From the IMG/VR virus record IMGVR_UViG_3300025104_000003, positions 1 through 35,172 of that record: DNA of 35,172 nucleotides; one strand, 5' to 3'. Shown in pieces: positions 7,843 to 14,816 of the stretch. The first letter of the stretch is position 1. Each line of letters starts with the position of its first letter. The notes under the pieces were generated by a model that ran no database searches, had not been told where the DNA came from, and was given only the letters and a program-made list of their open reading frames with translations. Both the position numbers and the translations under genes were made by a program. Origin of the DNA: a virus.

Positions 7843-8199
7843 ATGCAACCAGCAACAATTGATTTGACAATCTATCAAGGTAGCACTTTCTCTCAAGCAT
7901 TTCAATGGAAAACCGGAAATCCTCCAACGCCAGTTAATCTGACAGGTTACACTGCCAGAATGCAAATTCGAGAGAAATTGACTTCTCCAAACCCGATCAT
8001 TACAATGACTACAGAGAATGGCGGAATCGTGATCACTGATGCTGAGAATGGTTCATTTTCATTAGAAATTTCTGCAACAGATACAGCCGCCTTTACTTTC
8101 AAAAGTGCAGTGTATGATCTGGAATTCATAAGCCCATCAGGATTCGTGAGGCGCCTATTTGAAGGTAGCGTTTCATTGTCACCGGAGGTAACTAGATGA
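7843..8199 (+). CDS. Baseplate/fibre adaptor-type beta-sandwich protein
   Basis: A 118-residue protein of a kind common in phages and prophages next to tail fibres (BppU N-terminal-like). Diagnostic pieces are [47 protein letters not shown] and [20 protein letters not shown], ending in SLSPEVTR. In homologues this domain attaches fibres to the baseplate or neck. It overlaps the following collagen-like gene by the ATGA arrangement, which supports stoichiometric synthesis with the fibre components. Confidence 0.7.
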   Translation: MQPATIDLTIYQGSTFSQAFQWKTGNPPTPVNLTGYTARMQIREKLTSPNPIITMTTENGGIVITDAENGSFSLEISATDTAAFTFKSAVYDLEFISPSGFVRRLFEGSVSLSPEVTR

Positions 8200-8570
8200 C
8201 AACCGATGTGATTGTCTTGGTTCAACCCGAGCAGGTTGTTGTAAACACTCGAGACAAAGTAACGGTAATTGAATCATCATCTGCTCCCGTTGTTATTTCA
8301 CAACTATCGGAAGGCCCCCAAGGTCCACCAGGACCTTCGGGCAGAGATGGTTTAGATGGAGCTGTTGGGCCCGTAGGTCCGCCGGGTCCGCCGGGTCCGC
8401 CGGGTCCGCCGGGTCCGCCAGGTCCCATCGGGGACGCCAACGGCGCACTGCTGGTTAGCAATGCCCTTTCAGAGCTGGCCACGGACCCCGACACCCAAGT
8501 CCGAGCCCAAACCAATCTTGGACTGGGTAATATTGATCCTCTTGCATATTACATTCTAGCTAAGTCATAA
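8196..8570 (+). CDS. Collagen-like tail-fibre protein
   Basis: A 124-residue protein with about 13 uninterrupted Gly-X-Y triplets (residues about 40-78), including five consecutive GPP triplets, flanked by a beta-rich N-terminus (about 35 residues) and a short C-terminus with the fibre motif [15 protein letters not shown]. Collagen triplets form a triple helix, so the protein is expected to be a trimeric rod or hinge in the fibre. The GPP run is encoded by a nearly perfect 9-base DNA repeat, which may vary in copy number. Base composition becomes GC-rich from here on. Confidence 0.75.
   Translation: MTTDVIVLVQPEQVVVNTRDKVTVIESSSAPVVISQLSEGPQGPPGPSGRDGLDGAVGPVGPPGPPGPPGPPGPPGPIGDANGALLVSNALSELATDPDTQVRAQTNLGLGNIDPLAYYILAKS
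8377..8425 (+). repeat. 9-bp tandem repeat coding GPP triplets
   Basis: Near-identical copies of GTCCGCCGG encode consecutive Gly-Pro-Pro triplets. The last copy differs by one base. In-frame gain or loss of 9 bases would lengthen or shorten the fibre rod. Confidence 0.8.
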
Positions 8571-8589
8571 CCATATAAAGGAAAAAATC

Positions 8590-9123
8590 ATGTCTCTTGA
8601 AACCCGTATTGTCGCCCTGGCACAAGCCATTGGCAATGATGTTAAAACACTGACCGCAGCGCAAGGCAATTTGTCTGCGCTGAACACCACAACCAAAATC
8701 AGCCTCGTCGCTGCCATCAATGAGCTGGTCACGCTCGTCAATAACGCAGGCGTTAGAATCAACGACAACGCAGGCAACGGCGACACTGACGTCACCTGGT
8801 CGGCCGACAAGATTTTCGACAGCATTGAGGCGGCGAAGGCAGCCGTTAAAAACGAGCTGGTCAATGGCGCTGCCGCCGCGCTGGATACCCTCAGTGAGCT
8901 TGCTACCGCCCTCAGCAATGACCCGAACTTTGCCACCACCATCGCGACCGAAGTGGCGAATCGCGTGCGCTACGACGCCGCGCAGACGCTTACGTCGCTC
9001 CAGCAGGCACAGGCGCGGTCCAACATTGGTGCTGCAGCCGCGAGTGACCTGAACACGCTCACCACGGGCTTGGGCAACTACGACCGCGATTACGTCGCTG
9101 ACTACACCGCAGCCAAGGCCTGA
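8590..9123 (+). CDS. Tail-fibre linker protein (coiled-coil and fibre repeat)
   Basis: A 177-residue GC-rich gene. The N-terminus (LETRIVALAQAIGNDVKTL) is a short coiled coil that recurs at the start of the next gene. The middle contains DVTWSADKIFDSIEAAK and LDTLSELATALSNDPNFATT, both common in phage fibres as linker modules, and the C-terminal part has VRYDAAQTLTSLQQAQARSN, a classic fibre repeat. It has no recognisable enzyme domain, so it is probably a shaft or adaptor. An AAAGGA site precedes the start. Confidence 0.7.
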   Translation: MSLETRIVALAQAIGNDVKTLTAAQGNLSALNTTTKISLVAAINELVTLVNNAGVRINDNAGNGDTDVTWSADKIFDSIEAAKAAVKNELVNGAAAALDTLSELATALSNDPNFATTIATEVANRVRYDAAQTLTSLQQAQARSNIGAAAASDLNTLTTGLGNYDRDYVADYTAAKA

Positions 9124-9125
9124 CC

Positions 9126-10292
9126 ATGACGCTGCAGAGTCGCGTTACAGAGCTGGCGCAAGCCATCGGCGCAGACATCAAAGCGCTTCGGGACGGGGTT
9201 TACGGTGCGGTGCCCCCTCTCAAGCCACTGCTTGTCTATTACGGGTACCCCATCGCGTACAAAGGCTTGTGGAACACGGAGGCGGTGATCTCTGAGATCG
9301 CGGCTAACTACTCCGTGTGGGTGGTGGGCGACACGTACAATGATCCAGCACACGAAGAGTACGCCACCACGACCGCCATCGTGAGTGGCGTGCGCTCATC
9401 TGGGGTGAAGGTCTATGGTTACGTTCCTATCGGCCAGAACACTTCGGGCCTTTCGCTGGAACAGATGCAAGTGCGCGTAGACCGGTGGGTCACTATCGGT
9501 GTTGACGGTATCTTCCTAGACGAGTTCGGCTTCGACTACGGGAACACGCGCACCCGCCAGAAGGACATCGTCGACTACGTGCACAGCAAAGGCTTGCCTG
9601 TCTGCGCCAACGCATGGACGGCCGAAGATTTCATGTGCGACAACGTAAATGAGCTGCCCTGGCCGTCGAGCGACTGGCGCTATCAGAACTTCGTGACCAG
9701 CAACCCGACGAACCTCCCGCTTACACGCACGGCAGGTGACAGCTATCTGATTGAGAACTTCTGCTTCGAAAACACCGGGCCAGGAAATGTCTTTAACGTC
9801 CAGGGGCGCGCCGAACTCACGATGGCCCTGGCCGCCAGCAAGAACGTAGAGGTGTGGGCGCTGGCTGTGTTCGGCGAGACCGCACCAGGCACGCTCGATC
9901 CAACGAAGCTGGGCCACCTGGGTAATTTGACCAACGCGGGCGCCTACATCGCGGCCAATGCCTACCTGTTCGGGATTGAGGTCGTCGGGTCGGGCGGTTT
10001 TTCGTTCGGCTCCAACGGCACGCCGATATGGGCACCACTGCCCTCAATGCCTGTGTCTGCAGCGCTGCCTGCAATGCCCGCGACGACTAACTACGCCACG
10101 GGCGTTGCAACGCGCAATTTTGGTCCTGTGCAAGTGCGTGTGACGAACACCTCATCAGTCCAATCCGTATCTGTCAGCAACGCCAGCCCGTTTGTCCTGT
10201 CTGGCAACTACCCAGGACAGGGGCAGACAGTGATCGTCTCGCCGACGGCTCCTGAAAATCCTGAACTCAACCAACTTTGGATTCAAATATGA
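9126..10292 (+). CDS. Tail fibre/tailspike with GH114-like TIM-barrel glycosidase domain
   Basis: A 388-residue protein. Residues 1-24 repeat the coiled-coil module of the preceding protein. Residues about 35-260 look like a TIM barrel of the GH114 type (endo-alpha-1,4-polygalactosaminidase-like). The first strand is LLVYYGYP, a later one is VKVYGYVPIG, and GVDGIFLDEFGFD holds the acidic residues expected at the active site, followed by RQKDIVDYVHSKGLPVCANAW. The C-terminal 120 residues are beta-rich and repetitive in Thr/Ser/Val. It probably binds and may cut a host surface polysaccharide. The substrate cannot be inferred. Its stop overlaps the next start. Confidence 0.6.
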   Translation: MTLQSRVTELAQAIGADIKALRDGVYGAVPPLKPLLVYYGYPIAYKGLWNTEAVISEIAANYSVWVVGDTYNDPAHEEYATTTAIVSGVRSSGVKVYGYVPIGQNTSGLSLEQMQVRVDRWVTIGVDGIFLDEFGFDYGNTRTRQKDIVDYVHSKGLPVCANAWTAEDFMCDNVNELPWPSSDWRYQNFVTSNPTNLPLTRTAGDSYLIENFCFENTGPGNVFNVQGRAELTMALAASKNVEVWALAVFGETAPGTLDPTKLGHLGNLTNAGAYIAANAYLFGIEVVGSGGFSFGSNGTPIWAPLPSMPVSAALPAMPATTNYATGVATRNFGPVQVRVTNTSSVQSVSVSNASPFVLSGNYPGQGQTVIVSPTAPENPELNQLWIQI

Positions 10293-11125
10293 CTATCACT
10301 ACACGCGACCAACTCATCAATGCCTTGGCTAACAACAGCTCGAACATCATCATCAACAAGGCCAGCATCGCCAACACGGCGGCTGGGCAATCCCACTCCC
10401 TTTGGCGCGCCACTGGGCAGCCCGGACAGGGCTCAATTCCTACCAATGTGACCAACTGCAACCAATCGACGGTCGGAGGCATAACGTTTACCCAACAGAC
10501 AGCCCCAGCAAAGTCTTACCTTGCCTACCTTGGTGTCTCAAACAGCAACGGTGCGACAACGATGGAGGTGCATGACCGCCTCAGGCACATGGGCGGACTC
10601 AGTGGCACGCTTACCACAGCGCAGACGGTAGGGATGGACTTCAATGGAGTCACCTCTGACAACATGGTTGAGCGCATCGGCGCTGCGAACTACTCCAACA
10701 TTATCTGGTGGCTGGAGTGGTACACCGACACCGGCGCAACCGCGGTAACAGCCACCGTCTCCGTTACGTACAACGACGGAACCACTGGAGACCTGATTGG
10801 GGTTAGCCTCGCCGCTACCAGGCGCGCGTCATTTATGCAGCCGCTGAACGGCTTGATTCCAGCCGCCGACTCGGGCAAGTTCATCCGCGCGGTCAATACT
10901 GTGCGGCTCTCAGCCAGCACCGGTACGGCTGGCAACTTCGGCGTCACGGCCACGCGCCTGCTCGGGACGCTTTTCATGCCCGTTGCAAATGCAGTATACA
11001 AGGATGACTGGGCGAGTCTGCCGATCAACACGATCCCGAATGATGCGTGCCCTTTCATCATCGTGCGGGTCAGCGGCACCAGCACTGGTAATCTGTATGG
11101 TTTCGGAAAGATAGCTCATGGCTAA
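10289..11125 (+). CDS. Phage virion structural protein, fibre-associated
   Basis: A 278-residue beta-rich protein. The start at 10289 overlaps the upstream stop (ATGA) and is preferred to the in-frame TTG at 10277. The pieces AGQSHSLWRATGQPGQGSIP, DRLRHMGGLSGTLTTAQTV and WWLEWYTDTGATAVTATVSV belong to a widespread phage/prophage structural family in my memory. Its function is uncharacterised, and it typically lies beside tail-fibre genes. It is GC-rich like the rest of the cassette. Confidence 0.65.
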   Translation: MTITTRDQLINALANNSSNIIINKASIANTAAGQSHSLWRATGQPGQGSIPTNVTNCNQSTVGGITFTQQTAPAKSYLAYLGVSNSNGATTMEVHDRLRHMGGLSGTLTTAQTVGMDFNGVTSDNMVERIGAANYSNIIWWLEWYTDTGATAVTATVSVTYNDGTTGDLIGVSLAATRRASFMQPLNGLIPAADSGKFIRAVNTVRLSASTGTAGNFGVTATRLLGTLFMPVANAVYKDDWASLPINTIPNDACPFIIVRVSGTSTGNLYGFGKIAHG

Positions 11126-11342
11126 GATGTTCGAGCTCGCGCCGCTAGACGCATCTGAAGATGCTTGGGACGGTCTTGCTGGGGCGCTCATCGCCGAAGA
11201 CTATTTTGACGCTGCGCCCGCCACTGGCCTGGTGAAAGTATTCGCCGCCGCTGGCTGGGAGGAGCGTGCTGTGAAGGTCTGGACGGGCTCGGTGTGGCAA
11301 CAGTTGCCTGTACGTCGGTGGACAGGTGATAGTTGGACATGA
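11118..11342 (+). CDS. Small fibre-cassette protein with W-G/D-S-W repeats
   Basis: A 74-residue protein overlapping the preceding gene by eight bases. The N-terminal half is acidic (LDASEDAWDGLAG). The C-terminus has two imperfect copies of a KVWTGSVWQQLPV-type motif, which is common at the ends of phage tail and fibre proteins. It is probably a capping or accessory structural protein. It ends the GC-rich cassette and is followed by a strong hairpin. Confidence 0.55.
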   Translation: MAKMFELAPLDASEDAWDGLAGALIAEDYFDAAPATGLVKVFAAAGWEERAVKVWTGSVWQQLPVRRWTGDSWT

Positions 11343-11384
11343 CAGCCAACCAATTTTCGCTTCATGCCCTTCATCGAAATCTCC

Positions 11385-11416
11385 CGAGAACTCTCGCCTT
11401 CAGGCGAGAGTTCTCG
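11385..11416 (+). terminator. Strong hairpin ending the fibre cassette
   Basis: A perfect 14-bp inverted repeat (CGAGAACTCTCGCC and complement) with loop TTCA. There is no U-tract on either side, so it is either a transcript 3' end stabiliser or an imperfect terminator. It separates the fibre cassette from the clamp-loader promoter. Confidence 0.65.
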
Positions 11417-11425
11417 CTGGGACGC

Positions 11426-11454
11426 TTGATAGTCGCCACTATATCCGTTACAAT
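11426..11454 (+). promoter_or_regulatory. Sigma70-like promoter of gp44-gp62-regA
   Basis: TTGATA, 17-base spacer, TACAAT (11449-11454), 31 bases before the gp44 start. Unlike the 19-26 kb promoters it lacks the TAGAC element. Confidence 0.6.
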
Positions 11455-11484
11455 AACATTTTTAATGTGTGAGGTGTATAACAT

Positions 11485-12441
11485 ATGAGCATGAATTTTG
11501 ATCCTACTCAGGCCCTTTGGGTTGAAAAGTATCGTCCCTCGACCTTGGACGATTGTATCCTTCCAGAACGTATCAAGAAAGACTTCCGAGGGTTCATCAA
11601 TGATGGTGAATTCCCCTCGTTGCTGCTTTCTGGTTCTGCAGGAATTGGTAAGACGACTGTAGCTAAAGCTCTGTGTCAAGAGCTAGGCATGGATTGGATT
11701 CTAATCAACGCTTCAAATGAACGGGGTATTGACGTTCTACGAAATCAAATTACCCAATTCGCTACGAGCGTGTCGTTCAATGATTGCAAGATCAAGTGCA
11801 TCATCATGGACGAGTTCGACCAAGCCACAAACCTCTTGCAAACAGCCATGCGTGCAGCAATCGAGGATTTCTCCAAGACTTGCCGATTCATCTTCACCTG
11901 CAATTATCCCAACAAAATCATCGAGCCGATTCATTCACGTTGCGCTAACATCTCCTTGGCATTGGAAGGTGACGAGAAGCAGGAGATTGCAGTGGCGTTC
12001 CTACGCCGTATGGAATCGATGCTGAAGAACGAGGGTGTAGACTTTGAGCGCAAAGCAGTGGCCTCGTTGATTCAGAAACATTTCCCAGATTTCCGCCGAG
12101 TTATCAACGAGCTTCAACGTGCCTCTAAGGCTGGTGGCAAGATCGATATGGAGCTTATCTCGAACGTAGGCGAAGATGTCAACATCGCCAAGCTGACGAA
12201 ATATCTCCGAGAGAAAGACTTTCCTGCCATGCGTCAATGGGTTGCTCAAAATGCAGGCAATGATGTGAACCTGTTGTTCCGTAAGGTTTATGATCAGCTA
12301 AGCAACTTCATGCAGCCCGCATACATTCCTGATGCCATCATCAAGATTGCAGAGTATCAATATCGAAGCACAACATGCCCTGATCCTGAAATCAATTTTG
12401 TGGCGTTCTGTATCGAAATGATGGGCATGGAGTATAAGTGA
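11485..12441 (+). CDS. 44: Sliding-clamp loader large subunit (gp44, AAA+ ATPase)
   Basis: Loads the gp45 clamp on primer-template DNA together with gp62. The 318-residue length matches T4 gp44 (319). Motifs: WVEKYRPSTLDDCILP (RFC box II), Walker A SGSAGIGKTT (about 50-59), Walker B IIMDEFDQA, sensor 1 FIFTCNYPNKI, the arginine-finger motif HSRC, and FPDFRRVINELQ near sensor 2. GAGG lies ten bases before the ATG. Its stop overlaps the gp62 start. Confidence 0.95.
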   Translation: MSMNFDPTQALWVEKYRPSTLDDCILPERIKKDFRGFINDGEFPSLLLSGSAGIGKTTVAKALCQELGMDWILINASNERGIDVLRNQITQFATSVSFNDCKIKCIIMDEFDQATNLLQTAMRAAIEDFSKTCRFIFTCNYPNKIIEPIHSRCANISLALEGDEKQEIAVAFLRRMESMLKNEGVDFERKAVASLIQKHFPDFRRVINELQRASKAGGKIDMELISNVGEDVNIAKLTKYLREKDFPAMRQWVAQNAGNDVNLLFRKVYDQLSNFMQPAYIPDAIIKIAEYQYRSTTCPDPEINFVAFCIEMMGMEYK

Positions 12442-12851
12442 TGGAATTTGACCTATTTAAAGAATGGCTCCCGTCAATAACGGAGAAGAAAGGATATTTG
12501 TTTGAAAAGGGTAAAGAGGAGGAGATTGAGCGCAAATATCCGTCGTTTATGATTAACCGCGCTTTGTCTCAGTATGAAGACACGGTTCTGTTGGCTAACG
12601 AAGTCAATAGAATGAGTGCGAGTCTTGATCCTAAGTTGCAATATGATTTTCTCTATCACCTTGTTCCTAAGAAACGTCGATTCTCAAAATGGGCTAAGGC
12701 GCAGAAGTCTGACACCATAAATATGATCGTCGAAGCTTATAACATCTCTGTCCGTAAGGCAGAGGAGATTAGCGACCTGCTCAGTGAAGACGACATTGAG
12801 AATTTGAGAACATATCTATGCAAAGGTGGTAAAGATGGACGAAAATCTTAA
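12441..12851 (+). CDS. 62: Clamp loader small subunit (gp62)
   Basis: The non-ATPase partner of gp44. At 136 residues it is shorter than T4 gp62 (187), but YPSFMINRALSQYEDTVLL corresponds to T4 SKFMVENALSQFPE, and PKKRRFSKWAK to PRGKRYGKWAK. ATG 12441 overlaps the gp44 stop; GTG at 12438 is also in frame. The position directly after gp44 and before regA is diagnostic. Confidence 0.88.
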   Translation: MEFDLFKEWLPSITEKKGYLFEKGKEEEIERKYPSFMINRALSQYEDTVLLANEVNRMSASLDPKLQYDFLYHLVPKKRRFSKWAKAQKSDTINMIVEAYNISVRKAEEISDLLSEDDIENLRTYLCKGGKDGRKS

Positions 12852-12894
12852 TTTTGGGCTGCGCTTGAAGATGTTTGGAGATAAGCATGAATGA
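12835..12894 (+). CDS. Possible 19-codon ORF bridging gp62 and regA
   Basis: ATG 12835 opens a 19-codon frame (MDENLNFGLRLKMFGDKHE) that overlaps the end of gp62 and the first bases of regA, preceded by GGTGGT. It may simply couple translation through to regA. Coding status is not supported beyond position. Confidence 0.2.
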   Translation: MDENLNFGLRLKMFGDKHE

Positions 12895-13291
12895 ACAACT
12901 AGTAGAAAAAATCCTATCCCAAATGGTTGAAGTAGAACTCCCTAAACGAGATTCATTTCTAATCTTGAAGGAAACATTGACTAGGATCGGTGTAGCTTCA
13001 ACTCAGACAAAAACCCTTTCTCAAAGCTGTCACATTCTCCATAAGCGCGGAAAATACTATATCACTCATTTCAAGTTGCTTTTCGAATTGGATGGTAAGA
13101 CATCAAACTTTGATGAACAAGACCGTGCCAGAATGAATACCATTGCAACTCTATTGGAATCATGGGGTCTTTTGAAAATCAAGAACAAAACCGCATTGAA
13201 GAATTTTGTTCCCATCAAAAAAATCAAGATCATCCCTTCAAGCGAAAAGCATGAATGGAATTTGGTGGCTAAGCATCGAATTGGCACATAA
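12887..13291 (+). CDS. regA: RegA translational repressor
   Basis: An RNA-binding protein that represses translation of early phage mRNAs by covering their initiation regions, including in T4 its own, gp44 and gp45. The 134-residue product aligns by eye with T4 RegA (122): KETLTRIGVASTQTKTLSQS against KETLTRMGIANNKDKVLYQS, then CHILHKRGKYYITHFK, LLESWGLLKI, and KHEWNLVAKHRIGT against KHEWKLVPKYTIGN. ATG 12887 has GGAG six bases upstream and is preferred to TTG 12875. Confidence 0.95.
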   Translation: MNEQLVEKILSQMVEVELPKRDSFLILKETLTRIGVASTQTKTLSQSCHILHKRGKYYITHFKLLFELDGKTSNFDEQDRARMNTIATLLESWGLLKIKNKTALKNFVPIKKIKIIPSSEKHEWNLVAKHRIGT

Positions 13292-13296
13292 TACAA

Positions 13297-13324
13297 GGAG
13301 GAAGGGCAGTAATGCCCTTCCTCC
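13297..13324 (+). terminator. Hairpin after regA
   Basis: A perfect 12-bp stem GGAGGAAGGGCA with loop GTAA, followed by a weak AT-rich tail. It closes the 44-62-regA operon just before a late-promoter-like site. Confidence 0.7.
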
Positions 13325-13330
13325 AAGTCA

Positions 13331-13338
13331 AATAAATA
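13331..13338 (+). promoter_or_regulatory. T4-type late promoter candidate (AATAAATA)
   Basis: Seven of eight bases match TATAAATA. It lies directly after the regA hairpin and before the frame that leads to the ADP-ribosyltransferase, suggesting late expression of that locus. Confidence 0.5.
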
Positions 13339-13477
13339 CAAAAGTCGCCAATCGGAATTAACTATAGATCATATTACAAATCAAATTGCAGAGAATAGCC
13401 TTTACACAAACCCTACAGAGCTAGCCGATCTTCTGAAAGACAAAGAGAAAGTTGCTAGTGCGTTCTTCATTAACTTC

Positions 13478-14758
13478 TTGGGTACACTTGGCTTATTTGC
13501 CATTTCAAGCACCCGAGGCATTATGAAAACCTATTTCCCAGATGACGGGAAACTCCAAATTGTCAATATTGGCGACGCAAACAAAGACATCTCTTTGGCT
13601 ACTAAGCTATACCATGATATTGGTGGCCTTAAGCCAGATACCGCAAACAAAATTACTCGTCTATTGTTCAAGCTAAAGTCTCGAGCAATCACATCTAAAA
13701 GCTTTGGTGAGAACATTGTTCGTGAACTCATCAAAGAGATTCAATATCTGTCACATAGACCGCACCCTGTTATCTTGAATGTGGTTAAGCAGTTTGAGTC
13801 AGGTGCTGCAAACATCAAACAAGTTGCTAAAGCATTCTTCATGCTGATCAAAGCGCGTAAGAAAGACTTTGGTCCCATCTCTCAAGAATTTTACGGCATC
13901 GCTCGTCAATATCAAATCTATCTGAAGGACATTCCCGACATTGGTTTGGCTCCAGCAGACGCTGTTTCAACCGCTGCAATTAACACCGCCGTTCCCCATT
14001 CAACAAATGGCACCGCGCCTGTTGCTCCAGTTTCTGCCGTTGTCAATCAAAAACCCAAAGCAGACAAAATTCAAACCGTTGCAAAACCTGCAACAGTTTC
14101 AGATGAAGATTTCTATTTGATGCTGTGGAAGGCGACCTCACGTAGCGAAATCACAAAGCTATTGAAAGAGCGCGGCTATACTGATCTATTTGGTGATCTT
14201 CTTAAGAAAGCGACCGACTATTTGATCCCTTCAACAAGCGACCGAGAAGAACATTTCAAGATGATTATGTCCGTCATGCCTGATATTGAGACATTCAATA
14301 AGGCATTCGGCTACTTTATGAAGAAAGACGTTAACTCTGAACATCTTTGGCGCATGATTCTTCTTTACAAGGTTGCAATGGGTAAGAACGCTGCTGAAAT
14401 CAAGGCAGGTTTGACCGCTGCAAGTCTACCTCTACGTAAGTTGTTCTCAGCCCGTACAATAGGTACAATCAACGGCAAGACTAAGGAAACTTTGAAGCGC
14501 ATGGTGTTCGATGTAGTTATCAACGAATTCCAGCGTAAGATTGTTTCGGCCGGACCTACAGACGACATTGATGCATTGTTTGAGTTGGCTGAAAAAGAAT
14601 TGGATTTAATGGCGAATGCTTTCAGAGAAAACAAATGGCTCGGCAACTTATCATCCTTCCCTAATGAAAGCACGCTAACAGAAAAAGAGAAGCTAAAGTA
14701 TTTGATTGCTTTCTTAAGCAAGGCCCGCGTTCACATTACAAGGAATATGTTGAGATAA
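13478..14758 (+). CDS. Large uncharacterised protein, N-terminal part of the putative ADP-ribosyltransferase locus
   Basis: A 426-residue frame if TTG 13478 is the start, but the coding-like sequence continues in frame upstream to 13313 without any ATG, GTG or TTG (ITNQIAENSLYTNPTELADL then KDKEKVASAFFINF), so the true start is probably earlier and unusual or disrupted. The protein is mostly helical and basic, with a Pro/Ala/Thr-rich low-complexity linker near residues 153-200 separating two helical domains. No catalytic motif is seen. It ends at TAA 14756 while coding continues in the +1 frame into the next ORF, so the two may be one gene. Late-type promoter upstream. Function unknown. Confidence 0.6.
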   Translation: MGTLGLFAISSTRGIMKTYFPDDGKLQIVNIGDANKDISLATKLYHDIGGLKPDTANKITRLLFKLKSRAITSKSFGENIVRELIKEIQYLSHRPHPVILNVVKQFESGAANIKQVAKAFFMLIKARKKDFGPISQEFYGIARQYQIYLKDIPDIGLAPADAVSTAAINTAVPHSTNGTAPVAPVSAVVNQKPKADKIQTVAKPATVSDEDFYLMLWKATSRSEITKLLKERGYTDLFGDLLKKATDYLIPSTSDREEHFKMIMSVMPDIETFNKAFGYFMKKDVNSEHLWRMILLYKVAMGKNAAEIKAGLTAASLPLRKLFSARTIGTINGKTKETLKRMVFDVVINEFQRKIVSAGPTDDIDALFELAEKELDLMANAFRENKWLGNLSSFPNESTLTEKEKLKYLIAFLSKARVHITRNMLR

Positions 14759-14816
14759 CTTTGAAAAAAATTATTCAGACATTACAAGCCCAGCATTCAA
14801 GCAATCATTTGATGGT

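Noticed and set aside
8377-8425. Short tandem repeats resembling a CRISPR or VNTR array
   Set aside because: The units are contiguous 9-mers without spacers, and they encode Gly-Pro-Pro triplets of a fibre.
8222-8515. Minus-strand Gly-rich ORF opposite the collagen-like gene
   Set aside because: It is the antisense shadow of GPP repeats; the plus-strand frame has ribosome sites and overlaps its neighbours as in an operon.
13373-14786. ATT as initiation codon of the two collinear ORFs (both have ATTACA near the inferred N-terminus)
   Set aside because: No ribosome-binding sequence at the right distance precedes either ATT. A frame change or distant start is more economical.
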